A stretch of 15,882 nucleotides of DNA from Thalassospiraceae bacterium (lineage in GTDB: Bacteria; Pseudomonadota; Alphaproteobacteria; Rhodospirillales; Magnetovibrionaceae): NCBI GenBank assembly GCA_030637205.1, contig DAOVVL010000007.1:1-15882 (forward strand), given 5' to 3'. Position numbers and translations under genes: made by a program. Below are positions 1-7,185 of the stretch, in pieces (the stretch's first letter is position 1; every line of letters starts with the position of its first letter). The notes beneath the pieces are model-generated. The model was not told where the DNA came from. It was given only the letters and a program-made list of their open reading frames with translations, and made no database searches.

Positions 1-2
1 AA

Positions 3-626
3 GCGGGTCAGGAAAGTCTGAAGAAACTGAAAGCCAGATTGCTTTCGCTGAACCCGAGCGTTGATATTATTGAGGCCACGCCATCCAACATTGATCCGTC
101 CATTCTGTTTGGTTCCGGCATGTTCAATCCTGAAACCAAAAAAATCGATCTCAACGCGTGGTTGCGCACCGATGCATATGAAAACCGGCCACCGGAAGTA
201 TTGCAGGAAGGTATCAGCGAACCGGACCAGGCCGCGCTTCAATATTACCAGGAACAAGGTCACAACCCGGAAGGTACGCACGCGCACGATCCGGCGATTA
301 AATCTTTCTGTGTGGTTCGTGAAACCCCGGTTGGTATTGATACGCTGCGCAATTTTTTAGAGGCGCTGAGCCGTGAAGCAGGGCCGGACTTGCTTCGCGT
401 TAAAGGCATTGTGAATGTTGCTGAGCGCCCCGACACCCCGGCGGTCATTCAGGGCGCCCAACAAATCTTTCATTCGCTTGAATGGCTGGAACACTGGCCC
501 AGCGATGACAAGCGAACCCGCATCGTCTTTATTACCCGTGGCATTGAACAATCCTACATTGAGGACACGTTCGAGCTGATCGAACGCATGGCCCAGCGAA
601 CTGTCGCGCATGCGGTTGGGAATTAG
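3..626 (+). CDS. CobW/P47K-family GTP-binding metallochaperone, C-terminal part (5' truncated by window edge)
   Basis: The frame is open from the left edge, so the N-terminal GTPase domain lies outside the window; a TTG at 39 is an internal codon, not a start. The visible 207 residues begin AGQESLKKLKARLLSLNPS, which matches the end of the CobW GTPase domain (helix followed by 'LNP'). A short His/Asp/Glu-rich linker with H-N-P-E-G-T-H-A-H-D follows, then the CobW C-terminal domain (IKSFCVVRETPVGIDTLRNFLEAL ... LLRVKGIVNV ... DKRTRIVFITRGI). Family members are GTP-dependent metal chaperones, many for zinc or cobalt; which metal is used here cannot be told. It ends 14 bp before the E1 fusion gene, so it is probably cotranscribed with it and might metallate a protein of this cluster, although that is inference. 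Family assignment is strong; specific function is not. Confidence 0.85.
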   Translation, partial: AGQESLKKLKARLLSLNPSVDIIEATPSNIDPSILFGSGMFNPETKKIDLNAWLRTDAYENRPPEVLQEGISEPDQAALQYYQEQGHNPEGTHAHDPAIKSFCVVRETPVGIDTLRNFLEALSREAGPDLLRVKGIVNVAERPDTPAVIQGAQQIFHSLEWLEHWPSDDKRTRIVFITRGIEQSYIEDTFELIERMAQRTVAHAVGN

Positions 627-640
627 GGGAAAATACCGCC

Positions 641-2836
641 ATGCCAAAGTATGTCTCATTAAAGCCGTCGTCTACGTGGCGCGAAATCCAGTCCACCGAA
701 AAGGACTGGAAAAAGCTAGGGACCGCGAAATGTACGCAGATGTTGAATCACCTGCATTTGATCCGCGCATTTGAGGAAACGGTTCTGGAACTGGACGGCC
801 AGGGTTTGGTCCACGGTCCGGCCCATTCCAGCATCGGCCAGGACGGCGGCGCGGTGGGTGCCATCTCAACCCTGCGCAGTTCTGATCAGATCACCGGATC
901 GCATCGCGGTCATCACCAGTTTTTAGCCAAGGCGCTGCGCCATGTTGACGTTGAAGGCGCAGACCCCATCGCAGATGCGCTATCAAGCGACACCATGACC
1001 ATTTTGCAGCGCGCGCTGGCCGAAATTATGGGCCTGTCACAGGGCTATTGCAAAGGTCGCGGCGGTTCCATGCATTTGCGCTGGGAAGAAGCGGGCGCGC
1101 TGGGTACCAACGCCATTGTCGGCGGCGGTGTGCCCATTGCCACCGGTGTTGCGTGGGCGAACAAACGAAAGGGCAATGGCGACGTCGCGTTTACCTTTAT
1201 GGGCGATGGCGCGGTCAACATTGGCGCGGTGCCGGAATCCATGAATTTGGCGGCGCTGTGGGATTTGCCCATCTGCTTTTTCATTGAAAACAACGGCTTT
1301 GCGGTCTCAACCCGGCTGGATGAGGAAACCCGCGAAACGCGGCTTTCGTCGCGCGGTCTGGCATACGCAATTCCGGCGCTTCGCGTCGATGGCATGGACC
1401 CGGTGGCGGTCCACCTAGCATCTCAGGAAGCCGTCGACATCATGCGCGCCGGCAAAGGCCCGGTGATTATCGAAGCCGAGCTTTACCGCTTTTTCCACCA
1501 CGGCGGCGGCGTTGACGGCAGTGCGTTTGGTTATCGAACCAAGGCGGAAGAAGCCAAGTGGCGCAAGCGCGACCCCCTGAATTTTTTGGCCAAGGGCATG
1601 ATGGATCTGGGCATGCTTGATAAAAAAGGTGACGGGGCGATGCGACAAAAAGCCCAGCAAGCCATGAACAACGTGATGGATGAATTGACCGAAGGCCAAG
1701 GCAACCAACGCACCATCATCGAAAGCCTGTGGCCAAAGCCGGAATTTCGCGATGAAGGCCTGCGCGGCGATTTGTCAGAATTTAATGGCGCACGTTTTGA
1801 AGAAGTCGAAACCATTGGCGGCGCGGTCGCTGAAGTAAAGTTCATTGACGTGGTTTCCAAAGTCATGGACCGGCGCATGGAAATGGATGATCGCATTTTC
1901 TGCATTGGCGAAGATATCCACCGCTTGAAAGGCGGCACCAATGGCGCCACCAAGGGGCTGTATGATCGCTATCCCGGGCGCATCATCGGCACGCCCATCG
2001 CCGAACAGGGCTTTACCGGCCTGGCCGGTGGCGTCGCCATGGAAGGCACGTACCGCCCGGTGGTCGAACTGATGTACGCGGACTTTGCGTTGGTCGCAGC
2101 CGATCAGATTTTCAACCAGATCGCAAAGGCGCGCCACATGTTCGGCGGTGAAACTGCCATGCCCATTGTGATCCGCACCAAGTGCGCCATCGGAACCGGA
2201 TACGGCCAGCAACATTCCATGGACCCGGCAGGGCTTTATTCCAACTGGCCGGGCTGGCGCATCGTTGCCCCGTCAACGCCGTTTGATTATGTGGGCCTGA
2301 TGAACAGCGCACTGCTTTGCGAAGACCCGGTGCTGGTGATCGAACATGTCGGGCTTTATGGATCAAGCGGGCCGGGGCCTGTGGATGATTTCGATTATCA
2401 TATTCCGTTGGGCAGCGCAAAAGTCGCGCGACCGGGCACGGCCTTCACCGTGCTTTCGTATCTGGCCATGACAGCACCCGCCATCGAAGCCGCCGATCAA
2501 ATGGGCGTCGATGCCGAAGTGATCGATCTCAGATCGCTGGATCGTGCCGGCATTGACTGGGATACCATCGGCGCATCTATCCAAAAGACCAACAGTTGCG
2601 TGGTGTTGGAACAAGGCCCGCTGGCCACATCTTATGGCGCCATGCTCACCGATGAAATCCAGCGCCGCTTTTTCGACTATCTCGATCAGCCGGTGAAACG
2701 CATTCACGGCGGCGAAGCATCGCCCAGCGTATCCAAGGTGTTGGAACGCGCCGCCTTTGTCGGCATTGAAGAAATCAAGATCGGCTACGCGGACATGATG
2801 GCGGATATTGGCCTTGGCCATATGGTTGCTGAATAA
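641..2836 (+). CDS. Fused alpha/beta E1 component of a 2-oxoacid dehydrogenase-type ThDP enzyme
   Basis: This 731-residue protein joins two subunits that are normally separate. Residues about 30-330 are E1-alpha: SHRGHHQ (87-93), GGSMH (141-145) and the thiamin diphosphate motif starting GDG at 188-190 and ending NN at 217-218. Residues about 395-731 are E1-beta: IGEDI (422-426), the conserved Glu of AEQGF (454-458), ELMYADF (476-482), QQHS (523-526) and IVAPSTPFD (541-549). A polar linker (about 330-390) connects them. The family decarboxylates a 2-oxoacid or acetoin-like substrate and normally passes the acyl group to a lipoyl-E2. No E2, E3 or lipoyl domain is encoded in the window, so it either borrows those subunits or works alone. 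The ATG is preceded by GGGGAAAA at 627-634. The substrate (branched-chain oxoacid, acetoin or other) cannot be assigned. Confidence 0.9.
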   Translation: MPKYVSLKPSSTWREIQSTEKDWKKLGTAKCTQMLNHLHLIRAFEETVLELDGQGLVHGPAHSSIGQDGGAVGAISTLRSSDQITGSHRGHHQFLAKALRHVDVEGADPIADALSSDTMTILQRALAEIMGLSQGYCKGRGGSMHLRWEEAGALGTNAIVGGGVPIATGVAWANKRKGNGDVAFTFMGDGAVNIGAVPESMNLAALWDLPICFFIENNGFAVSTRLDEETRETRLSSRGLAYAIPALRVDGMDPVAVHLASQEAVDIMRAGKGPVIIEAELYRFFHHGGGVDGSAFGYRTKAEEAKWRKRDPLNFLAKGMMDLGMLDKKGDGAMRQKAQQAMNNVMDELTEGQGNQRTIIESLWPKPEFRDEGLRGDLSEFNGARFEEVETIGGAVAEVKFIDVVSKVMDRRMEMDDRIFCIGEDIHRLKGGTNGATKGLYDRYPGRIIGTPIAEQGFTGLAGGVAMEGTYRPVVELMYADFALVAADQIFNQIAKARHMFGGETAMPIVIRTKCAIGTGYGQQHSMDPAGLYSNWPGWRIVAPSTPFDYVGLMNSALLCEDPVLVIEHVGLYGSSGPGPVDDFDYHIPLGSAKVARPGTAFTVLSYLAMTAPAIEAADQMGVDAEVIDLRSLDRAGIDWDTIGASIQKTNSCVVLEQGPLATSYGAMLTDEIQRRFFDYLDQPVKRIHGGEASPSVSKVLERAAFVGIEEIKIGYADMMADIGLGHMVAE

Positions 2837-2862
2837 ACAGTGTTTTGGTGAAGGGGGCAAAC

Positions 2863-3405
2863 ATGGCCGAACAGTCTAAAGGTCTTCCAGGATTACGCGG
2901 GATGGATCATGTGGGCTTTACCGTGCCCGATCTGGATGAAGCCATTGAGTTCTTTGTGAACGTGGTGGGCTGCGAAGCCTTTTACGATTTAGGCCCGTTT
3001 CAATTCGATGATGACTGGATGCAAACGCAACTGAACGTGCATCCGCGCACCGTGATGAAGCGCCTGAAGTTTCTGCGCTGTGGTCATGGATCAAACTTCG
3101 AGCTGTTTGAATATTCCGCCCCGGACCAAAACCCGGTGCAGCCGAAAAACAGCGACATCGGCGGACACCATCTGGCGTTTTATGTCGATGACTTTGATGC
3201 CGGGCTTGCACACCTTCGCAATCACAATGTGCGCATATTGGGCGAACCGGTGGTGCGCACCGAAGGCCCCAGCGCCGGGCAAACCTGGGTGTATTTTCTG
3301 ACACCTTGGGGCATGCAACTGGAACTGGTCAGCTTTCCCGGTGGCAAGGGTTATGAAAAAGATACCGACCGGCGCCTGTGGCACACCGTGACACCGGAAA
3401 AATAA
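2863..3405 (+). CDS. VOC-superfamily protein (glyoxalase/extradiol dioxygenase fold)
   Basis: 180 residues. I chose the ATG at 2863 because AAGGGGG lies at 2851-2857; an in-frame TTG at 2845 would overlap this ribosome-binding site. Two beta-alpha-beta-beta-beta modules are visible. The first opens MDHVGFTVPDLDEAIEFFVNVVGC (His16) and includes NFELFEY (Glu80). The second has GGHHLAFYVDDFD (His103) and MQLELVSFP (Glu154). The H/E/H/E pattern fits a mononuclear metal site as in glyoxalase I, epimerases and related enzymes. Such proteins may isomerise, cleave C-C bonds with oxygen or open epoxides, so the reaction is undetermined. It starts 26 bp after the E1 fusion stop and is followed 14 bp later by the DoxX-like gene. 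The tail GKGYEKDTDRRLWHTVTPEK is typical of a VOC subgroup near catabolic operons, but I cannot name a substrate. Confidence 0.85.
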   Translation: MAEQSKGLPGLRGMDHVGFTVPDLDEAIEFFVNVVGCEAFYDLGPFQFDDDWMQTQLNVHPRTVMKRLKFLRCGHGSNFELFEYSAPDQNPVQPKNSDIGGHHLAFYVDDFDAGLAHLRNHNVRILGEPVVRTEGPSAGQTWVYFLTPWGMQLELVSFPGGKGYEKDTDRRLWHTVTPEK

Positions 3406-3419
3406 GGGGAAGTGGCGCT

Positions 3420-3830
3420 TTGGCAGATACGGAAACAATGTTTGGTGTGGTTCGGGTTCTGACGTGCGCGATCTGGCTGGCGGCTGCGCTTTTCAAGATT
3501 TTCCACTTTCAGGGCTTTGCCGACATGCTGGCCAAATTCAACCAGCCGATGCCCAAAGCCATGGCCGCAGGCGTGGTCGCGATTGAGCTGGTCGGCGTTA
3601 TTCTGGTTTTGGCCAATATGGCTGTCTGGGCCGTGGCGTTGGTGTGGATCGCCTTCATCATATACGGAACGTGGGTCGAGCACCGGCGCGTCATTTTGCC
3701 CGACGGCAGCATTGATCGGGCCGAATACATCCATGTTTTCAAGAATATATCGCTGATCGGTGGCCTGGTTGCCCTGATGGTTCTGGACCCCAACAAGCCC
3801 GAATGGCTGGTGAATTGGCTGGGTTTCTGA
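3420..3830 (+). CDS. DoxX-like small integral membrane protein
   Basis: About 136 residues with four predicted membrane segments: roughly 8-28 (FGVVRVLTCAIWLAAALF), 49-67 (AAGVVAIELVGVILVLANM), 69-86 (VWAVALVWIAFIIYGTWV) and 108-122 (ISLIGGLVALMVL). The layout and the 'Q-F-N-x-P ... E-L-V-G-V-I-L-V' segment fit the DoxX/DoxD-like family of quinone-associated or redox-accessory membrane proteins. No ATG has a good ribosome-binding site. I chose TTG at 3420, preceded by AAGGGGAAG at 3404-3412; ATG 3438 is an alternative that trims six residues from the N-terminus. The frame is open further upstream, overlapping the VOC gene, but has no better start. It sits 14 bp after the VOC gene and probably ends the first transcription unit. 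Its partner in the pathway is unknown. Confidence 0.75.
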   Translation: MADTETMFGVVRVLTCAIWLAAALFKIFHFQGFADMLAKFNQPMPKAMAAGVVAIELVGVILVLANMAVWAVALVWIAFIIYGTWVEHRRVILPDGSIDRAEYIHVFKNISLIGGLVALMVLDPNKPEWLVNWLGF

Positions 3831-3876
3831 AAAAGCGCAAAATCCCATTTTTTCGAGCCTTCGGCGAATTTGGAGA

Positions 3877-3890
3877 AAATATCGATATTT
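3877..3890. promoter_or_regulatory. Perfect 14-bp palindrome, candidate operator (site A)
   Basis: AAATATCGATATTT reads the same on both strands and lies 7 bases before a TTGACT -35-like box, upstream of the Gfo/Idh gene. Near-copies (12/14) occur at 8420-8433 and 9036-9049, also in intergenic DNA upstream of genes. Binding by the local GntR/FCD regulator is inference; the motif is not the classical FadR-type GT-N-AC operator. Confidence 0.5.
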
Positions 3891-3891
3891 A

Positions 3892-3920
3892 TTGACTTCC
3901 TAATCCAATTGCAGAAAATG
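3892..3920 (+). promoter_or_regulatory. Candidate sigma-70 promoter of the Gfo/Idh-EboE operon
   Basis: TTGACT (3892-3897) is a good -35 match. At 17 bp spacing the -10 would be AAAATG (3915-3920), a weak match. The region 3831-4006 is AT-rich compared with its neighbours and contains no ORF. The adjacent perfect palindrome would overlap the upstream edge of bound polymerase. Confidence 0.4.
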
Positions 3921-4006
3921 TTCTGGATGGATGATTTGCCACAAATGGTGAAGAGCAGGACCTCCCCAGCACATCCAAAAAAAACGAATAAAACAGGTGA
4001 GCAAGA

Positions 4007-5035
4007 ATGATAAACGCGGCAATTGTTGGCCTTGGCTGGTGGGGTAGTACACTGGTTGAGGCCGTTCAGGGAACCAACAGTGACAAGATTAACTTCTGTG
4101 CAGGCCATACCCGTTCCAAATCAGAAAAAGATCAGGAAACGGCAGCCAAGCATGGCTTTCAGCTGGCAGACACCTATGAAGACCTGCTGAACGATCCCAA
4201 GGTTGATGCCATCGTGCTTGCGACACCGCCCAACGGACATTCGGCGCAGGTTGCGGCCGCTGCCCAAGCCGGCAAGCACGTTTTTTGCGAAAAGCCCTTT
4301 ACCGGCACCAAGGCCGAAGCCGAAAGCGCGGTTGCGGCAATTGAAAAGGCCGGGGTTACGCTGGGGCTTGGCTATAACCGCCGCCTGCATCCCACCTGGG
4401 TTGATCTGAAACGGCGTATCCAAGCGGGCGAACTGGGAACCATCCTGCATATGGAATGCACCATGACGTTTCCCAACGCGCTGACCCAACCCGCCGAAGC
4501 ATGGCGCGCGCAAAAAGACAGCGCACCGTGCGGTGGCCTGTTCCCATTAGGCGTTCACGCCGTTGACGGCATGATTGATCTGGTTGGAAACGTGGATGAA
4601 GTCTATGCCCAAAGCTTTCACCGCATCATTCCCCGCGATAACGACGATACGACCTCGGTGCTGTTTCGCATGAAAAGTGGCATGTCGGGGTATCTGGGAA
4701 TTATGACCGCCACCGCCCCGACGTTCCGCTTTCAGGTCTATGGCTCCGAAGGCATGGCGCTTTTGGGCGGCATGACACACGTTGCGGGACATTCATCAAA
4801 GCAGCGCCGCACCGGGTTGTTTGGAAATTATTCGATCCAGTCGCTTAAAGGCGAAGTGGAAGATGTTGAAGTGCCGCAATTTGATGTGAACAAGGGCGTG
4901 TTGGAAGCCTTTGCCGCCGCAGCAGACGGCGGTGAAGCATTTCCCATCTCGCACGCAGAAATGATCCACGGTTCGGCGGTCACGGAAGCAATTATTACTT
5001 CTGCCCGTTCGGGCAAGGTCCAGAAAATCGTCTGA
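4007..5035 (+). CDS. Gfo/Idh/MocA-family NAD(P)-dependent oxidoreductase
   Basis: 342 residues, the usual family length. The Rossmann domain starts INAAIVGLGWWG with GxGxxG at 8-13, and EKP (95-97) supplies the hallmark catalytic Lys96. The C-terminal domain has GGLFPLGVHAVD (176-187) with His184. In most family members this signature reads GG-x-x-D-x-G-x-H, so the Asp four residues before His is replaced here by Pro180; the Lys-Asp-His set is incomplete. The family oxidises or reduces sugars, cyclitols and related polyols, and the odd active site leaves the substrate open. AGGTGAG at 3995-4001 precedes the ATG. It is the first gene after a promoter-like region and leads the operon with the EboE-like protein, 25 bp downstream. 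Pairing with a TIM-barrel isomerase is a common arrangement in polyol catabolism. Confidence 0.88.
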   Translation: MINAAIVGLGWWGSTLVEAVQGTNSDKINFCAGHTRSKSEKDQETAAKHGFQLADTYEDLLNDPKVDAIVLATPPNGHSAQVAAAAQAGKHVFCEKPFTGTKAEAESAVAAIEKAGVTLGLGYNRRLHPTWVDLKRRIQAGELGTILHMECTMTFPNALTQPAEAWRAQKDSAPCGGLFPLGVHAVDGMIDLVGNVDEVYAQSFHRIIPRDNDDTTSVLFRMKSGMSGYLGIMTATAPTFRFQVYGSEGMALLGGMTHVAGHSSKQRRTGLFGNYSIQSLKGEVEDVEVPQFDVNKGVLEAFAAAADGGEAFPISHAEMIHGSAVTEAIITSARSGKVQKIV

Positions 5036-5060
5036 TGGCGACAGAACAGGAAAATAGAAT

Positions 5061-6260
5061 ATGAAACTGGACGGCAAACTAGGCCATCTTACCTATTCCA
5101 CGCTGGTTCATCCGGGTGATACCTGGGATGAAATGTGGCACAGCCTTAAAACCTATGTTCCGCAGGTAAAAGCCAGAGTATGCCCCAACGATCCGTTTGG
5201 TGTTTCGCTGCGCCTGTCTGCCGCGTCGGCCGGGCATTTGATCAATGCGCCAGATGATCGCCGGGAATTGAAGGCCTTTCTCGATGACAACGATATGTAC
5301 CTGTACACGGTCAACGCGTTTCCATACGGGCCTTTCAAGAACCAGGTCATTAAAGAACAGGTTTACGAACCTGATTGGAGCACCGAAGAACGCACCCAAT
5401 ACACCATGAACGTTGCCGATATTATTGCCGAAGTTTCACCCGAAGGCGTTAGCCCGTCCATCCAAAGCCCGCCGCTGGGCTTCAAGCCCAACGCAGCGAA
5501 ACCCGGCGTGGTCGAAGCATACACCACCAACGTTCGCAGGCTTGCGGCGCACCTTGCAAAAATTGAAGAACGCACCGGGAAAACCGTCACCCTTGGACTG
5601 GAACCGGAACCCTATTGCTATCTGGAAACCACCGAGGAAACGATCGAGTTTTTCCAAAACAAATTGCGCGCTGAACCTTCGCTGGATGCGTTGGCCAAAG
5701 ACTTGGGCATTTCAAGCGCAGATGCGCGCGCAGTGATGTGCAAGCACATCGGCACGGTCTATGACATCTGCCATCAAGCCGTCGAGTTCGAAGACATTTC
5801 CGCCTCGCTGCAAGCGTTGGTCGATGCCGAAGTGGCGGTCGTCAAGCTGCAGGAAGCTGCCGCGGTCATGGTGCCAGAGGTTACGCAGGAAACCGTTGAT
5901 GCGCTGAAAACCTATGCCGATTCCGTTTACCTGACCCAGACGGTTGAAAAGAGAGACGGCAAGCTGACGCGCTTTCTTAATCTTGAAGATGCGTTTGAAG
6001 CCTGGGAAAAAGACCCCGGCGGACATCGCGAATGGCGCATCCATTTTCATGTACCGGTGTTTCTTGAAGACCTTGGCCCGTTCAAGACCACGCGTTTCGC
6101 GATTGAAGAAGCACTGGCCTTTCATAAGGCCAATCCACTGTCCGATCAGCTTGAGATTGAAACCTACACTTGGGACGTGCTGCCCGAACATCTGAAGACC
6201 GGAGATATTGTCGATTACGTGACAATGGAACTGGAATGGGTGCAAGAACAGCTGGCCTGA
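5061..6260 (+). CDS. EboE-like TIM-barrel protein (xylose isomerase-like fold)
   Basis: 399 residues. The sequence follows the pattern I recall for the 'metabolite traffic protein EboE' family: LGHLTYSTLVHPGDTWDEM (8-25), a region around 45-60 beginning PFGVSLRLSAASA, NAFPYGPF (85-92), EQVYEPDWSTEERTQYT (99-115), LGLEPEPYCYLET (178-190), YDICHQAVEFED (234-245), RIHFHVPVF (326-334) and IETYTWDVLP (366-375). Conserved Glu181/Glu183, His238, His328/His330 and Glu367 could form a divalent-metal site like that in xylose isomerase-type enzymes. In ebo operons EboE is linked to export of specialised metabolites, but none of the other ebo genes are present. Between two dehydrogenases it more plausibly acts as an isomerase, epimerase or dehydratase; that is inference. 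AGGA at 5048-5051 precedes the ATG. The reaction has not been assigned. Confidence 0.8.
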   Translation: MKLDGKLGHLTYSTLVHPGDTWDEMWHSLKTYVPQVKARVCPNDPFGVSLRLSAASAGHLINAPDDRRELKAFLDDNDMYLYTVNAFPYGPFKNQVIKEQVYEPDWSTEERTQYTMNVADIIAEVSPEGVSPSIQSPPLGFKPNAAKPGVVEAYTTNVRRLAAHLAKIEERTGKTVTLGLEPEPYCYLETTEETIEFFQNKLRAEPSLDALAKDLGISSADARAVMCKHIGTVYDICHQAVEFEDISASLQALVDAEVAVVKLQEAAAVMVPEVTQETVDALKTYADSVYLTQTVEKRDGKLTRFLNLEDAFEAWEKDPGGHREWRIHFHVPVFLEDLGPFKTTRFAIEEALAFHKANPLSDQLEIETYTWDVLPEHLKTGDIVDYVTMELEWVQEQLA

Positions 6261-6283
6261 GAGAGCCTTAAGGAGAACGCGTG

Positions 6284-7156
6284 ATGAAGATAGGGTTTGT
6301 CGGTCTGGGTCGTATGGGGTCAGCAATGGCGCCGCGCCTGCTTGATGGCGGACATGACCTTGGCGTGTTCGATACCAACACTGAACAGACCGCAGCCTTG
6401 GGCAAGGCAGGCGCCAGCGTTGCCGCCAGCCTTGAGGAACTTTGTCAGGATAAAGACCTGATTATCACCATGTTGCCCACCGACGAAGCACTGGAAGCCG
6501 TGGCTTTGGGATTGGTCGATCACATGGACAAAACCACCATCCACATGACCAGCGGCACGCACAGTGTGGCATCCATTGCAAAAGTAAATGACGCCCATAA
6601 AGCAGCCGGGCAACGGTTTGTTGCGACCCATGTGCTGGGCCGCCCTGATCTGGCGGCAAAAGGTGAGATCGGATTGGTTCCCGCCGGACCAGCGGACGCC
6701 GTTAAATTTTTGAAACCTGCGTTTGATGCCCTTGGACGCCGCGTGTTTGAAGCGGGTGAAGACCCGGTGTCGGCGGCTGCGGTCAAGATCGCGCACAACT
6801 TTGTTCTCGGTTGTGCCATCGAGGCGATGGGCGAGGGCATGGCATTGGTTCGCAAATATGGCGTCGATTCCGAACTTCTGTTTAAGGTTCTGACCGAAGG
6901 CCTTTTCGATTCCATCGCCTACAAGGTTTATGGCGAGATCATCGCCAACGAAAAATGGGACGCCATCGGCGCATCGGCCGTGATCGGATTAAAAGACGCC
7001 AACCTGGCCCTGCAGGCAGGTGAGGCTGCGGGGGTGCCACTGCCCAGTGTGAACGTTTGGCGTGATCATCTTGAGGCTGCATGTGAGAAAGGTGACGCCG
7101 AAAACGATTGGGCGGTGATGGCGCGTGAACAGTTCCGGGCCAGCGGTCTGGAATAA
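6284..7156 (+). CDS. 3-Hydroxyisobutyrate dehydrogenase-family NAD(P)-dependent reductase
   Basis: 290 residues. The start is ATG 6284, eight bases after AAGGAG (6270-6275); a GTG at 6281 is possible but too close. MKIGFVGLGRMGSAMA gives the Rossmann GLGRMG (7-12), and Asp30 in VFDTN suggests NAD preference. The catalytic Lys is Lys168 in AAVKIAHNFVL; the usual Asn-Asn after it is His171-Asn172. The substrate loop, normally D-A-P-V-S-G-G, is replaced by THVLGRPDLAAKGEIGLVPAG (about 115-135). That variant is known to me from a divergent beta-hydroxyacid dehydrogenase branch, so the substrate is unlikely to be classical 3-hydroxyisobutyrate or tartronate semialdehyde. It lies 23 bp after the EboE-like gene and 29 bp before the regulator, so it belongs to the operon. 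Reduction of a semialdehyde intermediate, or oxidation of a beta-hydroxyacid, is plausible. Confidence 0.87.
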   Translation: MKIGFVGLGRMGSAMAPRLLDGGHDLGVFDTNTEQTAALGKAGASVAASLEELCQDKDLIITMLPTDEALEAVALGLVDHMDKTTIHMTSGTHSVASIAKVNDAHKAAGQRFVATHVLGRPDLAAKGEIGLVPAGPADAVKFLKPAFDALGRRVFEAGEDPVSAAAVKIAHNFVLGCAIEAMGEGMALVRKYGVDSELLFKVLTEGLFDSIAYKVYGEIIANEKWDAIGASAVIGLKDANLALQAGEAAGVPLPSVNVWRDHLEAACEKGDAENDWAVMAREQFRASGLE

Positions 7157-7185
7157 AGACAACAAATTTAAATGGATTAGAGAAG

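Noticed and set aside
39..41. TTG as the start of the CobW-like protein
   Set aside because: The frame is open to the left edge and the residues before it fit the CobW domain, so the gene begins outside the window.
641..2836. Transketolase or 1-deoxyxylulose-5-phosphate synthase identity for the fused ThDP protein
   Set aside because: Motif order (E1-alpha GDG...NN first, then E1-beta with GEDI and QQHS) fits the 2-oxoacid dehydrogenase E1 type, not DXS or transketolase.
2845..2862. TTG start for the VOC gene
   Set aside because: It would place the good AAGGGGG ribosome-binding site inside the coding region; ATG 2863 is better.
3845..3872. Hairpin-like sequence after the DoxX-like gene (TTCGAGCC-TTC-GGCGAA)
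   Set aside because: The stem is bulged and the T-run precedes rather than follows it, so I do not call a terminator.
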